Source: Anaeramoeba flamelloides
Taxonomy: Eukaryota > Metamonada > Anaeramoebidae
NCBI GenBank assembly: GCA_027625915.1
Contig: JANTQA010000070.1
Location: 8,995,001 to 9,059,000, forward strand
Length of the DNA: 64,000 nucleotides
Direction: 5' to 3'
Shown: positions 1 through 12,905 of the stretch, in pieces
Numbering within the stretch: the first letter of the stretch is position 1
Layout: every line of letters begins with the position of its first letter
Notes under the pieces: generated by a model
Told to the model about the DNA's origin: nothing
The model's input: the letters and a program-made list of their open reading frames with translations, nothing else
Databases searched by the model: none
Position numbers and translations under genes: made by a program

Positions 1-79
1 AAACAAAACTCACAAAACAGCTTCTTTAGTGTTTAATTTTTTAGTCTTCTTTCAAAGATATGTTTAAAGCAAAAGAACT

Positions 80-850
80 TTTTTCAAGTTAAATTGACTT
101 TAATTAAAAGTTTTGAAAAATTTTCCACAAATCTTCTTAAAAGGCTTTTACCGATTCTTTGTCGTTGGTTATCAGAGAATAATAAAAAAAATTGATCAAT
201 TTTTGAGAAAATCCTTAATGATTTGAACTTCAACCATAATGAACAAAAAACTTGAGAAAAATTGAAAAAATTACCTTTCTTGAATAAAAAAGTAGTTCTA
301 ATTTCGTTCATCTTGAAAAATGATTAAAAGAAATTTGATAGAAGAGAGTTAGTGGTTCGGTGTTCATCAAAAAAGAGAGTTGTTTACTTTGAACCCAAAT
401 TTTTATTTTTATTGATACCTTTAATCATATCGTTCAACAATGTGAGCAATTAAAACGAAAAATCGAATTCTTTGAATTTTGTGTTATCAAAAATTATCAT
501 ATAATAATTTGAAATGATCTTAAATGTGGAGAATAGTTTATAATTGTAAAATTGATTAAAACATTTTTGATCAAGTTTTTCTAAAAAAAAAGACTCAAAA
601 TTCAAGAATTCTCTAATAAAGGCGGCTGATGAGATTTTTGAATTTCTTTTAAAAATTGAGAATTTATTTTTTGGGAATGGTAAAAAAATAATCTTTTTCC
701 AAAGAAAAAATTTGGAAAAACATGAAGAATACAAAACACTGCTTGGCGATTAACATTTTTGAAGTCGTTAACATTTTTCGAACTTTTTTGAAAAAACTTT
801 ACAAATTCTTTCCACAATTTTATCAAAATAAATCCACAAAAAATCATTGT
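80..850 (-). pseudogene. Possible decayed coding region, family unknown
   Basis: Three minus-strand frames (about 84-311, 450-734 and 602-847) hold amino-acid strings of ordinary complexity, for example NQRQRIGKSLLRRFVENFSK and SSAAFIREFLNFESFFLEKL. They lie in different frames with stops between them. No splice pairing that I tried joins them well. They could be a decayed transposase, a broken host gene, or chance in AT-rich DNA. I do not recognise a family. Confidence 0.15.
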
Positions 851-2810
851 TTATCATACCACTCATGAATACTTATACTACAAGAGATATAGGTAATTTT
901 ACCCTCAGGGATGCATTTTAAAAAAGTTCAAAAATCGCATAAATATCAAATTACACCCTACCGGTTTTTGACTACAACTTTTCTAATTTTATCAAATTCG
1001 GTTCTTTGAAGCACTTTTGTTTAAAAAAGTAACTGTGTGATGTGCGAGGGTTAAAAAAATGTCAAATATACCCTTTCTCTCTCAAGATCCAGAAGTACTT
1101 TCAAATTACAAATTTTTTCGTGATTTAAAATTTTGCCTGATATAATTCTAATTTTAAGTTGTTAGTGTTTCGGACAACCCACCCTTATTGATCAAAGACA
1201 ATTATTCTCTAGTTTCTGATAAAATTCTTTGAAAAAATCTCAATTCTTATCACCAATTACTTTATTGTTGATTTTGTTACCAACCTACCATTAGATATTT
1301 GATAAGGTAAAATTTTAAAATTAAGAAAAATAGAATTTTTTCTGTTTTATTTATTTATGAAATAGAGGGATTACTTTCATAATATTTTAAACCTTTGGTC
1401 ACTCACAATTACTTTTTTTAATATTATTATTAAAGGAAAGGAAGTTGAAATATATGTCACCACTATCTAATCGTACACTTACACAATACTACTATTAAAT
1501 CTAGTTCAGAAAAAAAAGATATTGCGAAAAAGTTTTACCCAATAAAAAACCTTTAATAAATTTATTAAAAAAACCCAAACAAATTTTACAATATCTCGAA
1601 ATTGAAAGGTTAAAGTATGGATACCAATACCCAACAATCTTTTTCATTTTTTTATGAAATATATTATTTTTACAAACTTTGATCCATTTTTTTCTCATTT
1701 TTTAATGCTCAAAATCCAAACATATTTTCTAATTATTTCAAAAAATCGATTTTCTTTGAAGAAGATAGAAATTTTATTATCTGTGAAGTAAGTCAACAAA
1801 GGTATATTTCTTAAAAATAAAACCATTATGTTTGTGAAATAATTTACAAGTGTTTTCTAATTAAAACTTGAAAATTTTTAGTTCACTTTCCATAATATTT
1901 TTCTCGTTTATAAGTCCAAAGTAAAAAATAAATTATCTAACTGTAATCTTTTTGAAATGATATTTTTGACATTTAATTAAACTCCCTTCGTGAATTTTAA
2001 GACACAATTTTTACTATGTTAATTTTGTATAACAGTAATATTTAATATACGTTTGGGAAATTGAACTAAAAATTTTGATTTATTTTTGGAAAATAGTAGG
2101 TCTTAAAAAATCTACTTGATTTCTTTGAAAATTTCAATAATTATTTTTACTGTAAAATAAATAGAATTATTTAAAGAACAAGAAAATCTTATTTATTCAT
2201 TTTCCGAAAAGTAATAGAGTAATTATTGATATATGGATACAACTAAATTTTATATACAACACCATTTATCAATTTTAGAGAAATGAGTTATTATTTCTAA
2301 AACATTTTTTTTTTTCTCAATTATTTTTCAATCAAAAGATGTTGTTATATTTTTTGGATTTTTGTTTTTCAAAAAAAGAAAAAGAATAATTTTTAAATGA
2401 TTTTTATTTTGATGAAATATCACTTTTAGAAATTAGTGATTGGTTATATAGAATAAATAACGTTCACTCTCATTTTAAAAATATGAGAAAAATTGATCAA
2501 ATATTGAATAATTGTAGATCAAAAAAATTTGATCATTTATTTTATTCACAAATATTTATTTAATTTCTTGGAATTTAATTATTTAGGTATTATTTTTTTT
2601 TATAAATATTAATAGTATCAATAATGAATTATTATGATTATTTAAAGATTTGTTATTTGTGAATAGTTCTTATTTTTTTTTATATTATAATTAATAATTT
2701 GTATTAGTTTTATTCCTTTGGGATATTAAAAAAAATCGAGAAATAATTGCATAAAGCAAACCCCAATTCAAAAATTTTAACAAACCAAATCCCGATTTGT
2801 GAAAAAAAAA

Positions 2811-3160
2811 AAAAAAAACCGATTTAATCAATTAAAGAAGATTTACCATATTAGAACCATTTACTAATTGAAATGTTAATACTTGTTTATAAATTACAAT
2901 ACTCACAAAACAATAAATAAATAATTATCAATACAAATAAATCATGGATGTGTTAAAAATTTTGGAGAGAGGCAAAACAAAAAAATGCATTTCTAAATTT
3001 GTTTAAATTCTATTCGGATTATTGATCAATCAAAGGTTAGATACTACCAACTAATTTTATTTGAGTTCTTCTATTTGGAACAACTTGATTTTAACCTAAT
3101 ATCAATGGTTGTAAAAAATTTTGATCCAACGAGACAAATTACGTAATTCAAACAATGAAA
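2811..3160. repeat. Dispersed direct repeat, copy 1 (partner 46610-46930)
   Basis: The stretch matches 46610-46930 in the same orientation, with shared blocks such as GAGTTCTTCTATTT, CAATACTCACAAAA and TTGGAGAGA in the same order and spacing. Divergence is substantial by eye and no reading frame is shared. It is an old non-coding dispersed repeat, with no terminal inverted repeats that I can see. Confidence 0.6.
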
Positions 3161-4720
3161 TGAAAACAAAAAACTAAAAAGATGAAAAAATGATTTTCAA
3201 ATTTAAAAAATCAAAATTATCTTCAATTTCAATGAAATTGTATTATTGTGATTGTTTGGGGTGTTTTAGCTGTGTCGAAAATTTTTAATTTTAGTTTATA
3301 TTTATTAATAATTATAATCTCGGGTTATGAACGATCCACTGAAATAATTAAAATTGGGTTATGGATTAAAGATTAAAAATGATCAAATAAAAAAGTTTTT
3401 ATTTAGGTTATATGTTAAAATTTCAAGGTTTTCAAAATAACTTTTTGGGAAAAGTTTAAAATTAAAGGTTCGATGATTTTTCAAATATTTATATTACTAT
3501 TCGTTGTAAAATAAATGGAACAAAATATTCATTCAGCTTTCGAAAAGCACATTTTTAAAAAAATTAAAAATAAATCAAAATTTAAATTCTTAAAATTATC
3601 TTAAAAATATTAATTTTCCCTTTTTGAATTGATGGCTTTGATGATTTATTTTAATAAAGTAAATTTTGTAATAATCAGATCAAAATTTCCATTCAAATTT
3701 CCATAAATTAAAGTATCCACAAGAATTAAAGAAAACAAAAGAAAAAAAAAAACATTTAATATGACTAGAATTATGGGGCAAATAAACATTAAAAGAATAT
3801 TTTAATAAATTTCTGATATTGGAATTTTAAAGGGGAATACTTTTCATTTCTTTTCAACTTCATTTTCTTTAGAGCAACAAATTATAACTTACTTTGTTGA
3901 AAACTATATTTATTAAAGAAAAATCTCGAAAAGGATGGGAGAATTTTTCTTATTTAAAATTGAAATAAAAGTAACAAATAATTCAAAAAAAACCACTTTA
4001 ACTTAAAATGGATAATATTTTTTTTTTCTTATTGTGAATGATTAGGTTAATTATTTATCGTTAAGGACCAAATGTTAATAACACTTTAATTGTTAAAGAA
4101 GTCTTTCGAAGTGAGTAAAATATTGACTTCCCCATTTCAAGGAAAGGATAAACACAGCCATTTTTAGTAAATTGCACTAAACAGTATTTTGACAATTAAA
4201 AACATTTTAGGGTTAGGATGGATATTAGAAGAAAAAAAAAATATCTATAAATTTCAAAATTAAAATCATTTTTTTACATTTTTCTTTTTTTCTTTTTTCT
4301 ATTTTTCATTGTTACATAATTGTTATAAAATTTTTTGTTATTATTAGAATATATATAAAAGTCTTTTCAAAAATTTTGACTGACTTGATAATGTTAATGG
4401 GAGTTGTTTTGAAGGTTTTTTCCAGTATTGTTTACAAAAAAAATCTTCTAATTTTTGGATGAGAATCATTTTTTCTAATTTTGCAAATTTTAGTTTTTCT
4501 TTTTCAAATTTTCGTTTCAATTTTTTCATTTTCTTAACTTTTATTTTGCCATTTTTTTTCTATTCTTTTTTTTTTTAAATTTTTTTTATAAAAAAGATCT
4601 TGCGGAAAAAAAAAATTGATCTTCATATAGACAAATAATCACCATGGAAATTGTGAATATGGAGTTTCTTTTAAAATGAATTATTTTATTCATAAAAAAT
4701 CTTGTTATTCAACTTTTATA

Positions 4721-4955
4721 CAGTGAAAGTTCAGTAATAAAAAATCTGTAATGCTCATTTCAAAAATTGTGATTCACTTTTTTTTAGTTTTTGTTTTTAT
4801 TTTTTATTAATTTTTAATTTATCAGTTATTTATACATTTAGAATGACTTAAAAGTGAATTAAAAATCAGATTTGGTTATTAATTGCCCTTGAATACTAAT
4901 GGATATATATTTTTTTTTCAATTTATTATTTCGGGTGAGTCACAAATTTTGAAAA
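4721..4955 (+). mobile_element. Tc1/mariner-like non-autonomous element, copy 1
   Basis: It begins TA|CAGTGAAAGTTCAGTAATAA, the usual Tc1/mariner form (TA target, CAGT end). An inner inverted pair, TTCAAAAATTGTGATTCAC near 4760 and GTGAGTCACAAATTTTGAAA near 4935, closes the element. The same sequence lies inverted at 20337-20571. There is no transposase frame. Assignment to the superfamily rests only on the TA/CAGT end. Confidence 0.55.
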
Positions 4956-5672
4956 AGCGTTTATATATAAACTATTTTTCAGTCAAAGGGACCCAGTTCA
5001 AATGGTGAGATACATGAGTTTAAAGAGTTAGTCGGGATATTAGAAAAAAAATTTTATTTTGGAAATTTTCAAAATTGAAATCATTTTTTCACATTTTTGC
5101 ACATTTTGTTTTTTTTTGTTTTCAATTTTTATTTAAAACGTAAAATAGTTACAAAAATTTTTTTTTATAGGCAAGATCAATTATCATTTGGTAAAAATGT
5201 ATTATTCTAAGGTTATTGAAACCATATAAATAATTGTTGAGAAATCATATTGATTTATATTGGAATTTTATTTGATCTTTGATCTTGATATTTTTTTAAT
5301 AAATGTGAATAATTTTCACTTCATTTTCAATTGCTTTTTCAAATAGAGACCACAAATACCAACACACTTCATTTGGAGACTTGATTTGTAAAAGAAAAGT
5401 ATGAAAAATGAAGTGAAAAATTGTTTCCTATTTATTATTCAAATACTAGTAGAAGTTCAAAACAAAGATTCTTGTTTTTCTCAATAGGGTCCCTAAGAAT
5501 TTGAGTTTTTCAATTTTCAACAAAATCTATTGATTAATTAATTTTCTTTCAGGCATATATCAACAATTCTCTGATATGTATTATTCTGGTTATTTCTCAT
5601 TTGTTCTTCAAAGGTCAATTATATAAAATAATTGATATTTGAAAAAAATTTTCCGCCACTTTGACTGAAACA

Positions 5673-5674
5673 GA

Positions 5675-5713
<39 letters not shown>
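5673..5713. repeat. (TA)n microsatellite
   Basis: About 20 uninterrupted TA units in the spacer. No gene or element boundary is evident beside it. Confidence 0.95.
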
Positions 5714-5716
<3 letters not shown>

Positions 5717-8700
5717 ACTTCATAAAAAAGCACCATCTTTCATTATTTTTTTTATTTATTTTTATAATTTTGGAAAAAGAGGAAATTAATTTCACTTTAG
5801 ATCCGCTAGGTTATCAAGAATTCAAAAGAATAGGATAAAATCATTATATTTTTCTCAATTCTTTAAAATTTATAACAAACCATAGTTCGCTTTTCTTGAT
5901 TTTTCGATTTATATGGAAAATCAATAGATTTTCGTTAGATTTTTTTTACTTTTTGTAATAAATCGAAAATTTATTAAAATTTTCTGTTTATTTTAAGTAG
6001 TAAAAAATAACCTAGAAAACTTCACAAATACATAGAATACTCAAAAAAACCTAGAACACTTTACAAATAAAACAACAAACACCAGTAAAACTTAGAACAC
6101 TGAACAAATAAAATAGAAAACCTCAAAAAAATCTAGGCACTCTTCGGCACTTAAATTTACTTGGTTTCACTTTTCAAAATTTTTGTTTATAAATTTTTAA
6201 AAGGAATCATATTTTTTTATATTAACCAATGAAAAAATAAATAATCGGTATTTATTTCAAACAATATCAAAGATGAACTTTTTATTATTTTTGTTAATCT
6301 TGATTTTAGAATTAACTCAAATTGTTCGATTTTCTTGATAGAACAAACATTTACATAAAAAATGATCGAAACCTTCATCTTATATGAGTTGAAATATTTT
6401 TTTAGATGAATTTCAAGATTTTGTTTTTAATTTTTCTTATTATAAATATAACGATCTCTGTTTAGATTAAAATTGCCAATTTTATTAGTTTGAATATAGA
6501 AGTAGAACACTACGGTTTTAAATATTTTTTGTAGTTGGGATTTTTTTAATTTGAGAAATGAAAAGAAAATTATTAAAATTTTCTTTTGGTATATTTTATA
6601 TAATAGAAATCACTATTAGATTTTTCAGAATTTAAAAGAGTTGAGTAAAAAAAAAAAATGATTTTTCTCCATTCTTCTAAATTATGGACAATTTATGCAC
6701 TCTATGGAACTTGATGTCACTATACAGTACTTGTTGACACACCTGTTTATTTAACTTGCTATTAAAGATACTGATTTTTTTTCAATATTCCAACCTTTCC
6801 ACCCAAAACTATTTATTATTAGATTTTCTCTCAATTGATTTAGATTTTCTTCAAATAATTTTAATTTGTATATTTTTCAGTTGATATTTTCGTTAAACCT
6901 TTTTTTGAAAATTTTCTTTTTTATTTGATATACGTTTAAAGCCCAGAAGTTATAATTTCTTTTTGAGTTTAAATCTTCTTTTATAAATTCACATTCTGAT
7001 TTGATCTTTTTTTGTCACAATTTTATAAATATTTCTTAGAGAAGGCAGATTAAAAATTTAAAACAATATGTTTTTTTATTTATCTAAACACCCACCCCTT
7101 TGAAATCATTTTGAATTAAAATCAAAAATTACCTATCCATAAAATAATTGACTAATGTTTATTGATTTAACCATTTAGTAATTTCTCACCATTAGCTTAT
7201 TTTTTGTTGGTTAACAATCATTTTAATTTTTTGATTTTTTTGTGTAAATTCTTCTCTTTTTCGAGAAAAATTCCTAAATATTTTATTTTGGATAATTTTT
7301 TTAATTTGAAAGTTTTATTAGTTTGTGGGTTCATTTATAATTCTTGGATAATTTCATAAATTATTATTAAAATTATGACAATTTACGGAATAAGACCACC
7401 CATTATTTATATTAAGTCATATAAACGCATTTGGGGATGGTAAACTAATTCTTTTATTTTTTTAATTAAAAAGTGGCGGATTAATACAGACATCAAAGGA
7501 GAAATAACACCCCCTTGATAAACACATGTTCCTTCTTATTTATACTGATTTTTGCTACCAAATTTTTATTTTGTCATTTTTAATATATTTATTTAGAGAA
7601 TAGTAAATAAAAATAAAACTAATTGTGTCAATATATTTTTTAATATTGATTGTGAAAGTAAAAAAAAATTATTTTATATCTCTTTTTGTGTTTTTCTAAT
7701 TCGAATAATTAATTTAGAACCAATATTCTTGTATCTATTTTTTTTTTTTTTTTTTTTTTTTTTTTGAAGTACTAATATGATTTATTAATGTTTTAGAAAG
7801 TGTAAAAACAATTCTTATAATCATATATGTTATTATTAGATTTTTCTTTAATCTTTTATTAGAAATTAAAATGAAAAAAAAATTTTTTTGAATCTAAATT
7901 GAGAATTTTAATTATTTATTTTTTAAGAAAATATATTGTTTGAATAGATTTTATTTCATACTAATGCCCCTATTTTCTGATATATATATTATTCCATTGA
8001 TTTCTTATTTTTTATTTAACCTTAATGATAGAAAATAATTGATCTTTGAAAAAAAAAGTAGACCCTCTGACAAAAACAAAGTTTTTCTATAACCAAAAAA
8101 GTTCAGAATAATATATCATAATCTTAATTTCCCTGGGAGTTAAAATACAATTTATTAGCCAATAAATATAATTCTTTTAAAAAAAAATGAATTAAAGAAA
8201 AAAATAAATAATGTTTATTGTATTTTTTTATGAAAATTTCAAACCCCTTTTATTTATTGGTTTTAAAAACTTTTCAAAATTCTTGACCAAAAAAATCTAA
8301 AATTAAAAACTTATTTTTTTACACCTTAATTCTCTTATTTTCCACTTTATTTGAAAAAATATAACATTAGAATAAACTGTATCATATTTTTAAAAAGGCT
8401 GAATATTGGTGAATGCACGGATTTTACTTTTCCAACATTTTCAAGATAACATTTGAATTTTATTATTTGAAAAATATTTTACCCAAATTCAGAGTTTTCA
8501 AAAACTATAATTTTAAGGGATCAATTCTCCACGATAAAAAGTAAAAGTGTGATATATGTTATTGGTAGTATTCTCTACTTACAATTTTTTTATAAGCCAA
8601 GTGTCAAAAAATCCTGATCGACTAAGAAAGCCATAAATGAAAATTAGTTTAGTGAGATCAAGTTTTTTTTTTCCATTTTTTCAGAAAAATAAAACATTTA

Positions 8701-9881
8701 AATTCATTTAATTTCTCACAATATTACAAAAAGTTTTTACCCAATTTATTACAATTTCCATTATTATTATTCAATAAGAATTCTTTGCAAGAAGGGTTAT
8801 AAAAAAAAAGATTTTTTTTCTTTTTTGAGATAATTCTTTTAGTTAACCAAAAGAAAATCATTTATTCAACCTATTGAAAAATATTACATTTATTTAAAAT
8901 TTATAGTTATAATAACTAAAATTTTCAAGTTATTTAAAAGAAATACGAATAAATTTTGTTTTTGGCTTGATATAAAATTAAAAATTTCAAAATAAATTTT
9001 TTTTTGAAGATAGTTCGGAATTTTGTAATTTTATCTCCAAAATTCAAAATCATTTTTTTTCTAACAAAAATGATTTAAATTGCTATAAGGTTTCTTGTGA
9101 ATAAGATCAAATGATTTGTCAAAAAAAATTTTTTTTGAATCAAAAAGTTTTTAAGAGTTGTTTTTCATTTTTTGAAAACCAGAGATTACTTTTTTCAAAC
9201 TTTTTAGAATAATGATAACAATCTTTTTGTATAATAGATCAGAATTTAATTAATAAAATTTTGTTAAGCTATAATCCTAATTTCATTTATTAAATCGCCT
9301 ATACCCCATTTAGTTTTATGGAATGATATTTTTATATTGAAATATTAATTATTAAAAATCCTAACAAAATAAAAAAATTACTTTCAAAATCAATACTTTC
9401 CAACATAAAACGAAAAATGTGTTTTCCCATTTTCAAGTAGTAACTTTATTCTTAAACCAAATAATAGGTAACTTATTTTAGTTTTATATTGGAAACATGC
9501 GAATTTTGGATTTCAAAAAATATACTCAGAATCATAAATTGTTTAAAGGAGGTTAACTCATCCATTTCATAAGTTGAAACACAAATTACATAAAAAATTT
9601 TTTTCAAGATCTTTCCAAGATTTAATTTTATTTTTGAAAAACCACTACTCCCTTAACAAAAAAAAAAACCCTAAATTGTTGAACAATATCAAGATCTCTT
9701 GACCCAAGAAAAGTCAAAGTCAACAAATGTTTTACTGGTTATAAAAATTCCATGTACAAACCATAACATTAGAATATTCCTTCAACAAATAAATTTTCAA
9801 CAAAATTAATTTTGTATTTTGGTTTATTTTTTGTCAAAATACAAAGCTATTTAATAAATTAATTGACTAACGAATATAACA

Positions 9882-11816
9882 CTAATTATCATCTTTATAG
9901 TACCGATGGGCTTGGCTAATTGAACATATTGAATTAGGGCGATATTTTGTCTTAACCTCTGATCTCACCCGTGTAATTTGAGAAATTCCATGAAAAATTT
10001 GATAAATATTTTTCACAATCCAAATTGTAGACATTGTATTAGTTTTTGCACCAACTACGATTCGTAGGATTATAGATCCAACATCCACAAACATTCTGAC
10101 GAATCTAGAAATTGCCTTGAAATTAGGAATTTCCTCTGCTTCCATGCCACTCGATGCAAGAAGCCAGGTTGAACCATAGCAGATCATGGAACTTAAAATT
10201 TCAAAAAAGGAAAAAGCGATTGATGCTCTTTTCGAAGAGACATCCAATTGAGTAAATTGATAATTTTGAAACAGATCAATTGCACTTAAAAAATCCATTG
10301 TGCCTTCGACGTTGATTGAATTGATTATTAGCGGAGCTGATTTGTCACGTATATAATAATAACCATTAATGTGATCAGCATATCTGGTATTTTTCATGTG
10401 AAAAAGAAGCATCAATTTCGACATCCCAAAAATGAACACGAGAAAGCCTTGGAGAATAAGGGATAGAATTGTTTGAGAAAAGAAATTGTTCACAGAAGTT
10501 GAAAAGGTATTTGCCTTCCAGAAAAGTAATGGGATTCTAAACCCAGCAAAGGCTACAAATGCAAAGAAAAACGCCAAGAGCCAAAACTGTATATTACCAA
10601 AAAATCGATTATATTTGTTAAAAAAGCTACAAAGCAGTAACAGAACGATAAGAACAGTTGACGTGATCCCAAAGATCACCCAGCCCATGCTGTAACCTTT
10701 CTGGATAAAGAGATCGAGGCTTGTACAAGTAAAAATAAAGCTTGCGAGGGCAAGGAAAAACCAAATGCTGGCTTGCAATTTTTGGGGTGGCTTTTTGAAC
10801 TTGTCTTGCAAACAACGATCAGAGGGTTCTGAGGATGTCGTAAGAACGGCAATTGAACGCCAGAGGCTCGAAAGGTTTTTTCCAATCATTATGAAATCGT
10901 GCTTTGTGGGGCTCTTTGCTAAAAGAATGATCCGAATTATGAGTACAGCCGTTTCGATCGGGATAACAATCGCCTGAGAAATGGCTCTGTATTTAAGACC
11001 CACACTGATCCTGAAATAAGACTCCTTCTCGCTTACGAAAAGAAAGTCGTCCCAGCAATCGTTTGGACCACGAATACCTAATTTGTACCAAATCTTATGA
11101 TCAAGATTGCGATGAAGCACAAAGGTGAGCAAGATCCTCAGGCACACGGTGGCAAACCAGAGACCACAGACATACGGCACGATGGCCTTTAGTACGCCGA
11201 GCTCTTTGGAGAATAACGCAGTTGCAAAGGTACAATAAAGGTTGACAGAATCCAAGGTGTCAAGACAAATCTCAATAACTTCAAGCTCAACAATGGTACG
11301 GAAGGGATCTAAAGGATCGCTATGCCGAATGGTCCTTTGCACACAATAAAAAATCAAAGCAGATAAAGACAGTGTGCTTTCAAACACCGTGGGGCCCAAG
11401 ATCTCGTTTTTACTGAGCTTATCTTGAGAACCCGAATAATAGACAAGAAGCACAGTGCACAGTAACACAGTGTACATGATTGTAAAGGCCTCAAGCAAAA
11501 TGAGAAAATTGTTTCCCTTGCGTTCTGTGTAGACACCATAATATGATGTGCGGGATGTCTTTTTAAAATGTACGCACAGATAGGACCCAATCAACAATAG
11601 CATAAGAACCACAAAGCATATAGTAATGACAGCAACCCATGCCATTCCTATTTCTACTTTCTTCCCATATTCGACAATTAAAACACATTGTGCAATTAAG
11701 ATAATAAGCGCAACAAGCGCTGAAACAAAGGAATAATTAATTGGTAACTCTCTCTTGTTAACAGTTTTCGTTTGAGGTTTAGACGTTCCTTCAGCTTTCT
11801 TATCCTCCACTTTCAT
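9882..11816 (-). CDS. Twelve-segment membrane protein of unknown family, built from a duplicated six-segment module
   Basis: A single-exon gene of 644 residues. I chose the ATG at 11816 (MKVEDKKAEGTS); the reading frame extends 11 codons further only through a TTG. Hydrophobic segments lie near residues 25-46, 54-79, 101-125, 139-159, 210-240, 285-308, 355-378, 385-408, 417-441, 452-478, 545-568 and 585-605. The two halves align with each other: IIRIILLAKSPTKHDFIMIG in half one matches IILRIVVGAKTNTMSTIWIV in half two, each followed by a short helix, and GMAWVAV matches SMGWVIF. The N-terminus is short, charged and without a signal peptide. A 6+6 layout suggests an ancestral duplication, as in many transporters, but no catalytic or transport motif is recognisable, so function is unknown. 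The gene is clearly richer in G+C than its flanks, which supports it being real and expressed. Confidence 0.9.
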   Translation of the reverse strand: MKVEDKKAEGTSKPQTKTVNKRELPINYSFVSALVALIILIAQCVLIVEYGKKVEIGMAWVAVITICFVVLMLLLIGSYLCVHFKKTSRTSYYGVYTERKGNNFLILLEAFTIMYTVLLCTVLLVYYSGSQDKLSKNEILGPTVFESTLSLSALIFYCVQRTIRHSDPLDPFRTIVELEVIEICLDTLDSVNLYCTFATALFSKELGVLKAIVPYVCGLWFATVCLRILLTFVLHRNLDHKIWYKLGIRGPNDCWDDFLFVSEKESYFRISVGLKYRAISQAIVIPIETAVLIIRIILLAKSPTKHDFIMIGKNLSSLWRSIAVLTTSSEPSDRCLQDKFKKPPQKLQASIWFFLALASFIFTCTSLDLFIQKGYSMGWVIFGITSTVLIVLLLLCSFFNKYNRFFGNIQFWLLAFFFAFVAFAGFRIPLLFWKANTFSTSVNNFFSQTILSLILQGFLVFIFGMSKLMLLFHMKNTRYADHINGYYYIRDKSAPLIINSINVEGTMDFLSAIDLFQNYQFTQLDVSSKRASIAFSFFEILSSMICYGSTWLLASSGMEAEEIPNFKAISRFVRMFVDVGSIILRIVVGAKTNTMSTIWIVKNIYQIFHGISQITRVRSEVKTKYRPNSICSISQAHRYYKDDN

Positions 11817-12669
11817 TGTGTAAATATTATTAACAAAAAAAATAAACAAAAAAAAACTGTTGGATGGACACTTTAGAGTGACTTTTAAATGTTTAGAATT
11901 TTAAGAAACGAAGAAAAATTAAATCGTCGATTAACAACAAATTATCTTTTTATATCTTGCAATAAATAGAATTTAATTAAGTGGTTCACTAAATCTAAAG
12001 TTAGATTCTTGACTGAGAAAAATTTTTGTCTCTTTCAAATTTTACCTTAAAAAAAAAAAAAAAAAAAAAAACGCTTTATTAATAAGAAAGATTCGTCTTC
12101 AATTTTTTTTTTCTTTTTGTAAAGTTTTTTCGTCAAGAAGATAAAGGGTTGATATTTTGCAAGAGTTTTAGACACAAATGAATAACTTTGAAAACCTACA
12201 ATCCAATAAAGTTTTTGTCATTTTGCTATTTTCCTAATAAATGGGAAATTATTATATGTGTTTTTCCATATTTTTCTAAAAGAGTGTTCTAAGAAGTAGA
12301 TTGTAATTTTAGCTTTGTTAGCAAAAGGAAATTGAAAAGGAAGAGAAAATTTTTACAGTTTATAATTCAAATTCCAACAAATTATTCATACCCCTTTTAG
12401 AAGTGGATGATTTATTTTTCTTTGAGGTGTGTATTTTTTTGAAAAGTTGAAGGAAAATTTTTATTTTTTGTTTTACAATTTATAATTACTTTAACTCACG
12501 GTATTGAATTTATATGTGTCACAGTGTTTTATATGAAAAATATTTTACTAAAATGGAAAATTTTGATCTTTTTATTTAGTAATTTGTCATCAAAATATTT
12601 GGATTAAAATAAATCCAACAAAATTTTCTTTTAGCTTTCCTAAAACAGATTTTATAAAACAGACAACAT

Positions 12670-12905
12670 TGTACTTTCCAAACCAAATAATATTTACATG
12701 AGATCATTTTACTAATTCATTGTTCCACATCTTCCAAGTTCCGTCACATTATTTTTGATCTTACCCAATCAAATTTAAACAAACTTGTCACCAAAATCCA
12801 TAGCCTCCAAATCTTTCAGTTTGATCGATTAAATAACAAAAAAAAGACAAATATCTTTCAGAAAAACTGTTTTATATCTATCTAAATGTGCAAAAATGAT
12901 TTCTT
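12670..12905 (+). repeat. Direct repeat with conserved reading frame, copy 1
   Basis: It matches 13888-14133 in the same orientation. A 44 bp block (12788-12831) is identical between the copies. The same plus-strand frame reads LTQSNLNKLVTKIHSLQIFQ here and LTQSNLDKLVTKIHSLQIFQ in the partner. Upstream, this copy has stops in that frame. It could be a duplicated gene fragment or part of a mobile element; the family is not recognised. Confidence 0.55.

Larger units (their letters stand above)
1..9881. other. Gene-poor AT-rich spacer with dispersed repeats
   Basis: No convincing gene is visible in this 9.9 kb. The short reading frames are A/T homopolymer-driven. Supported content: a Tc1-like repeat at 4721-4955, a (TA)n tract near 5673-5713, a poly-T run near 7738-7764, and repeat copies at 2811-3160, 4960-5110, 5555-5660 and 7960-8090. 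On the minus strand between about 80 and 850 several frames carry non-repetitive amino-acid sequence and may be a decayed coding region (listed separately). The right edge is the 3' end of the membrane-protein gene. Confidence 0.6.
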
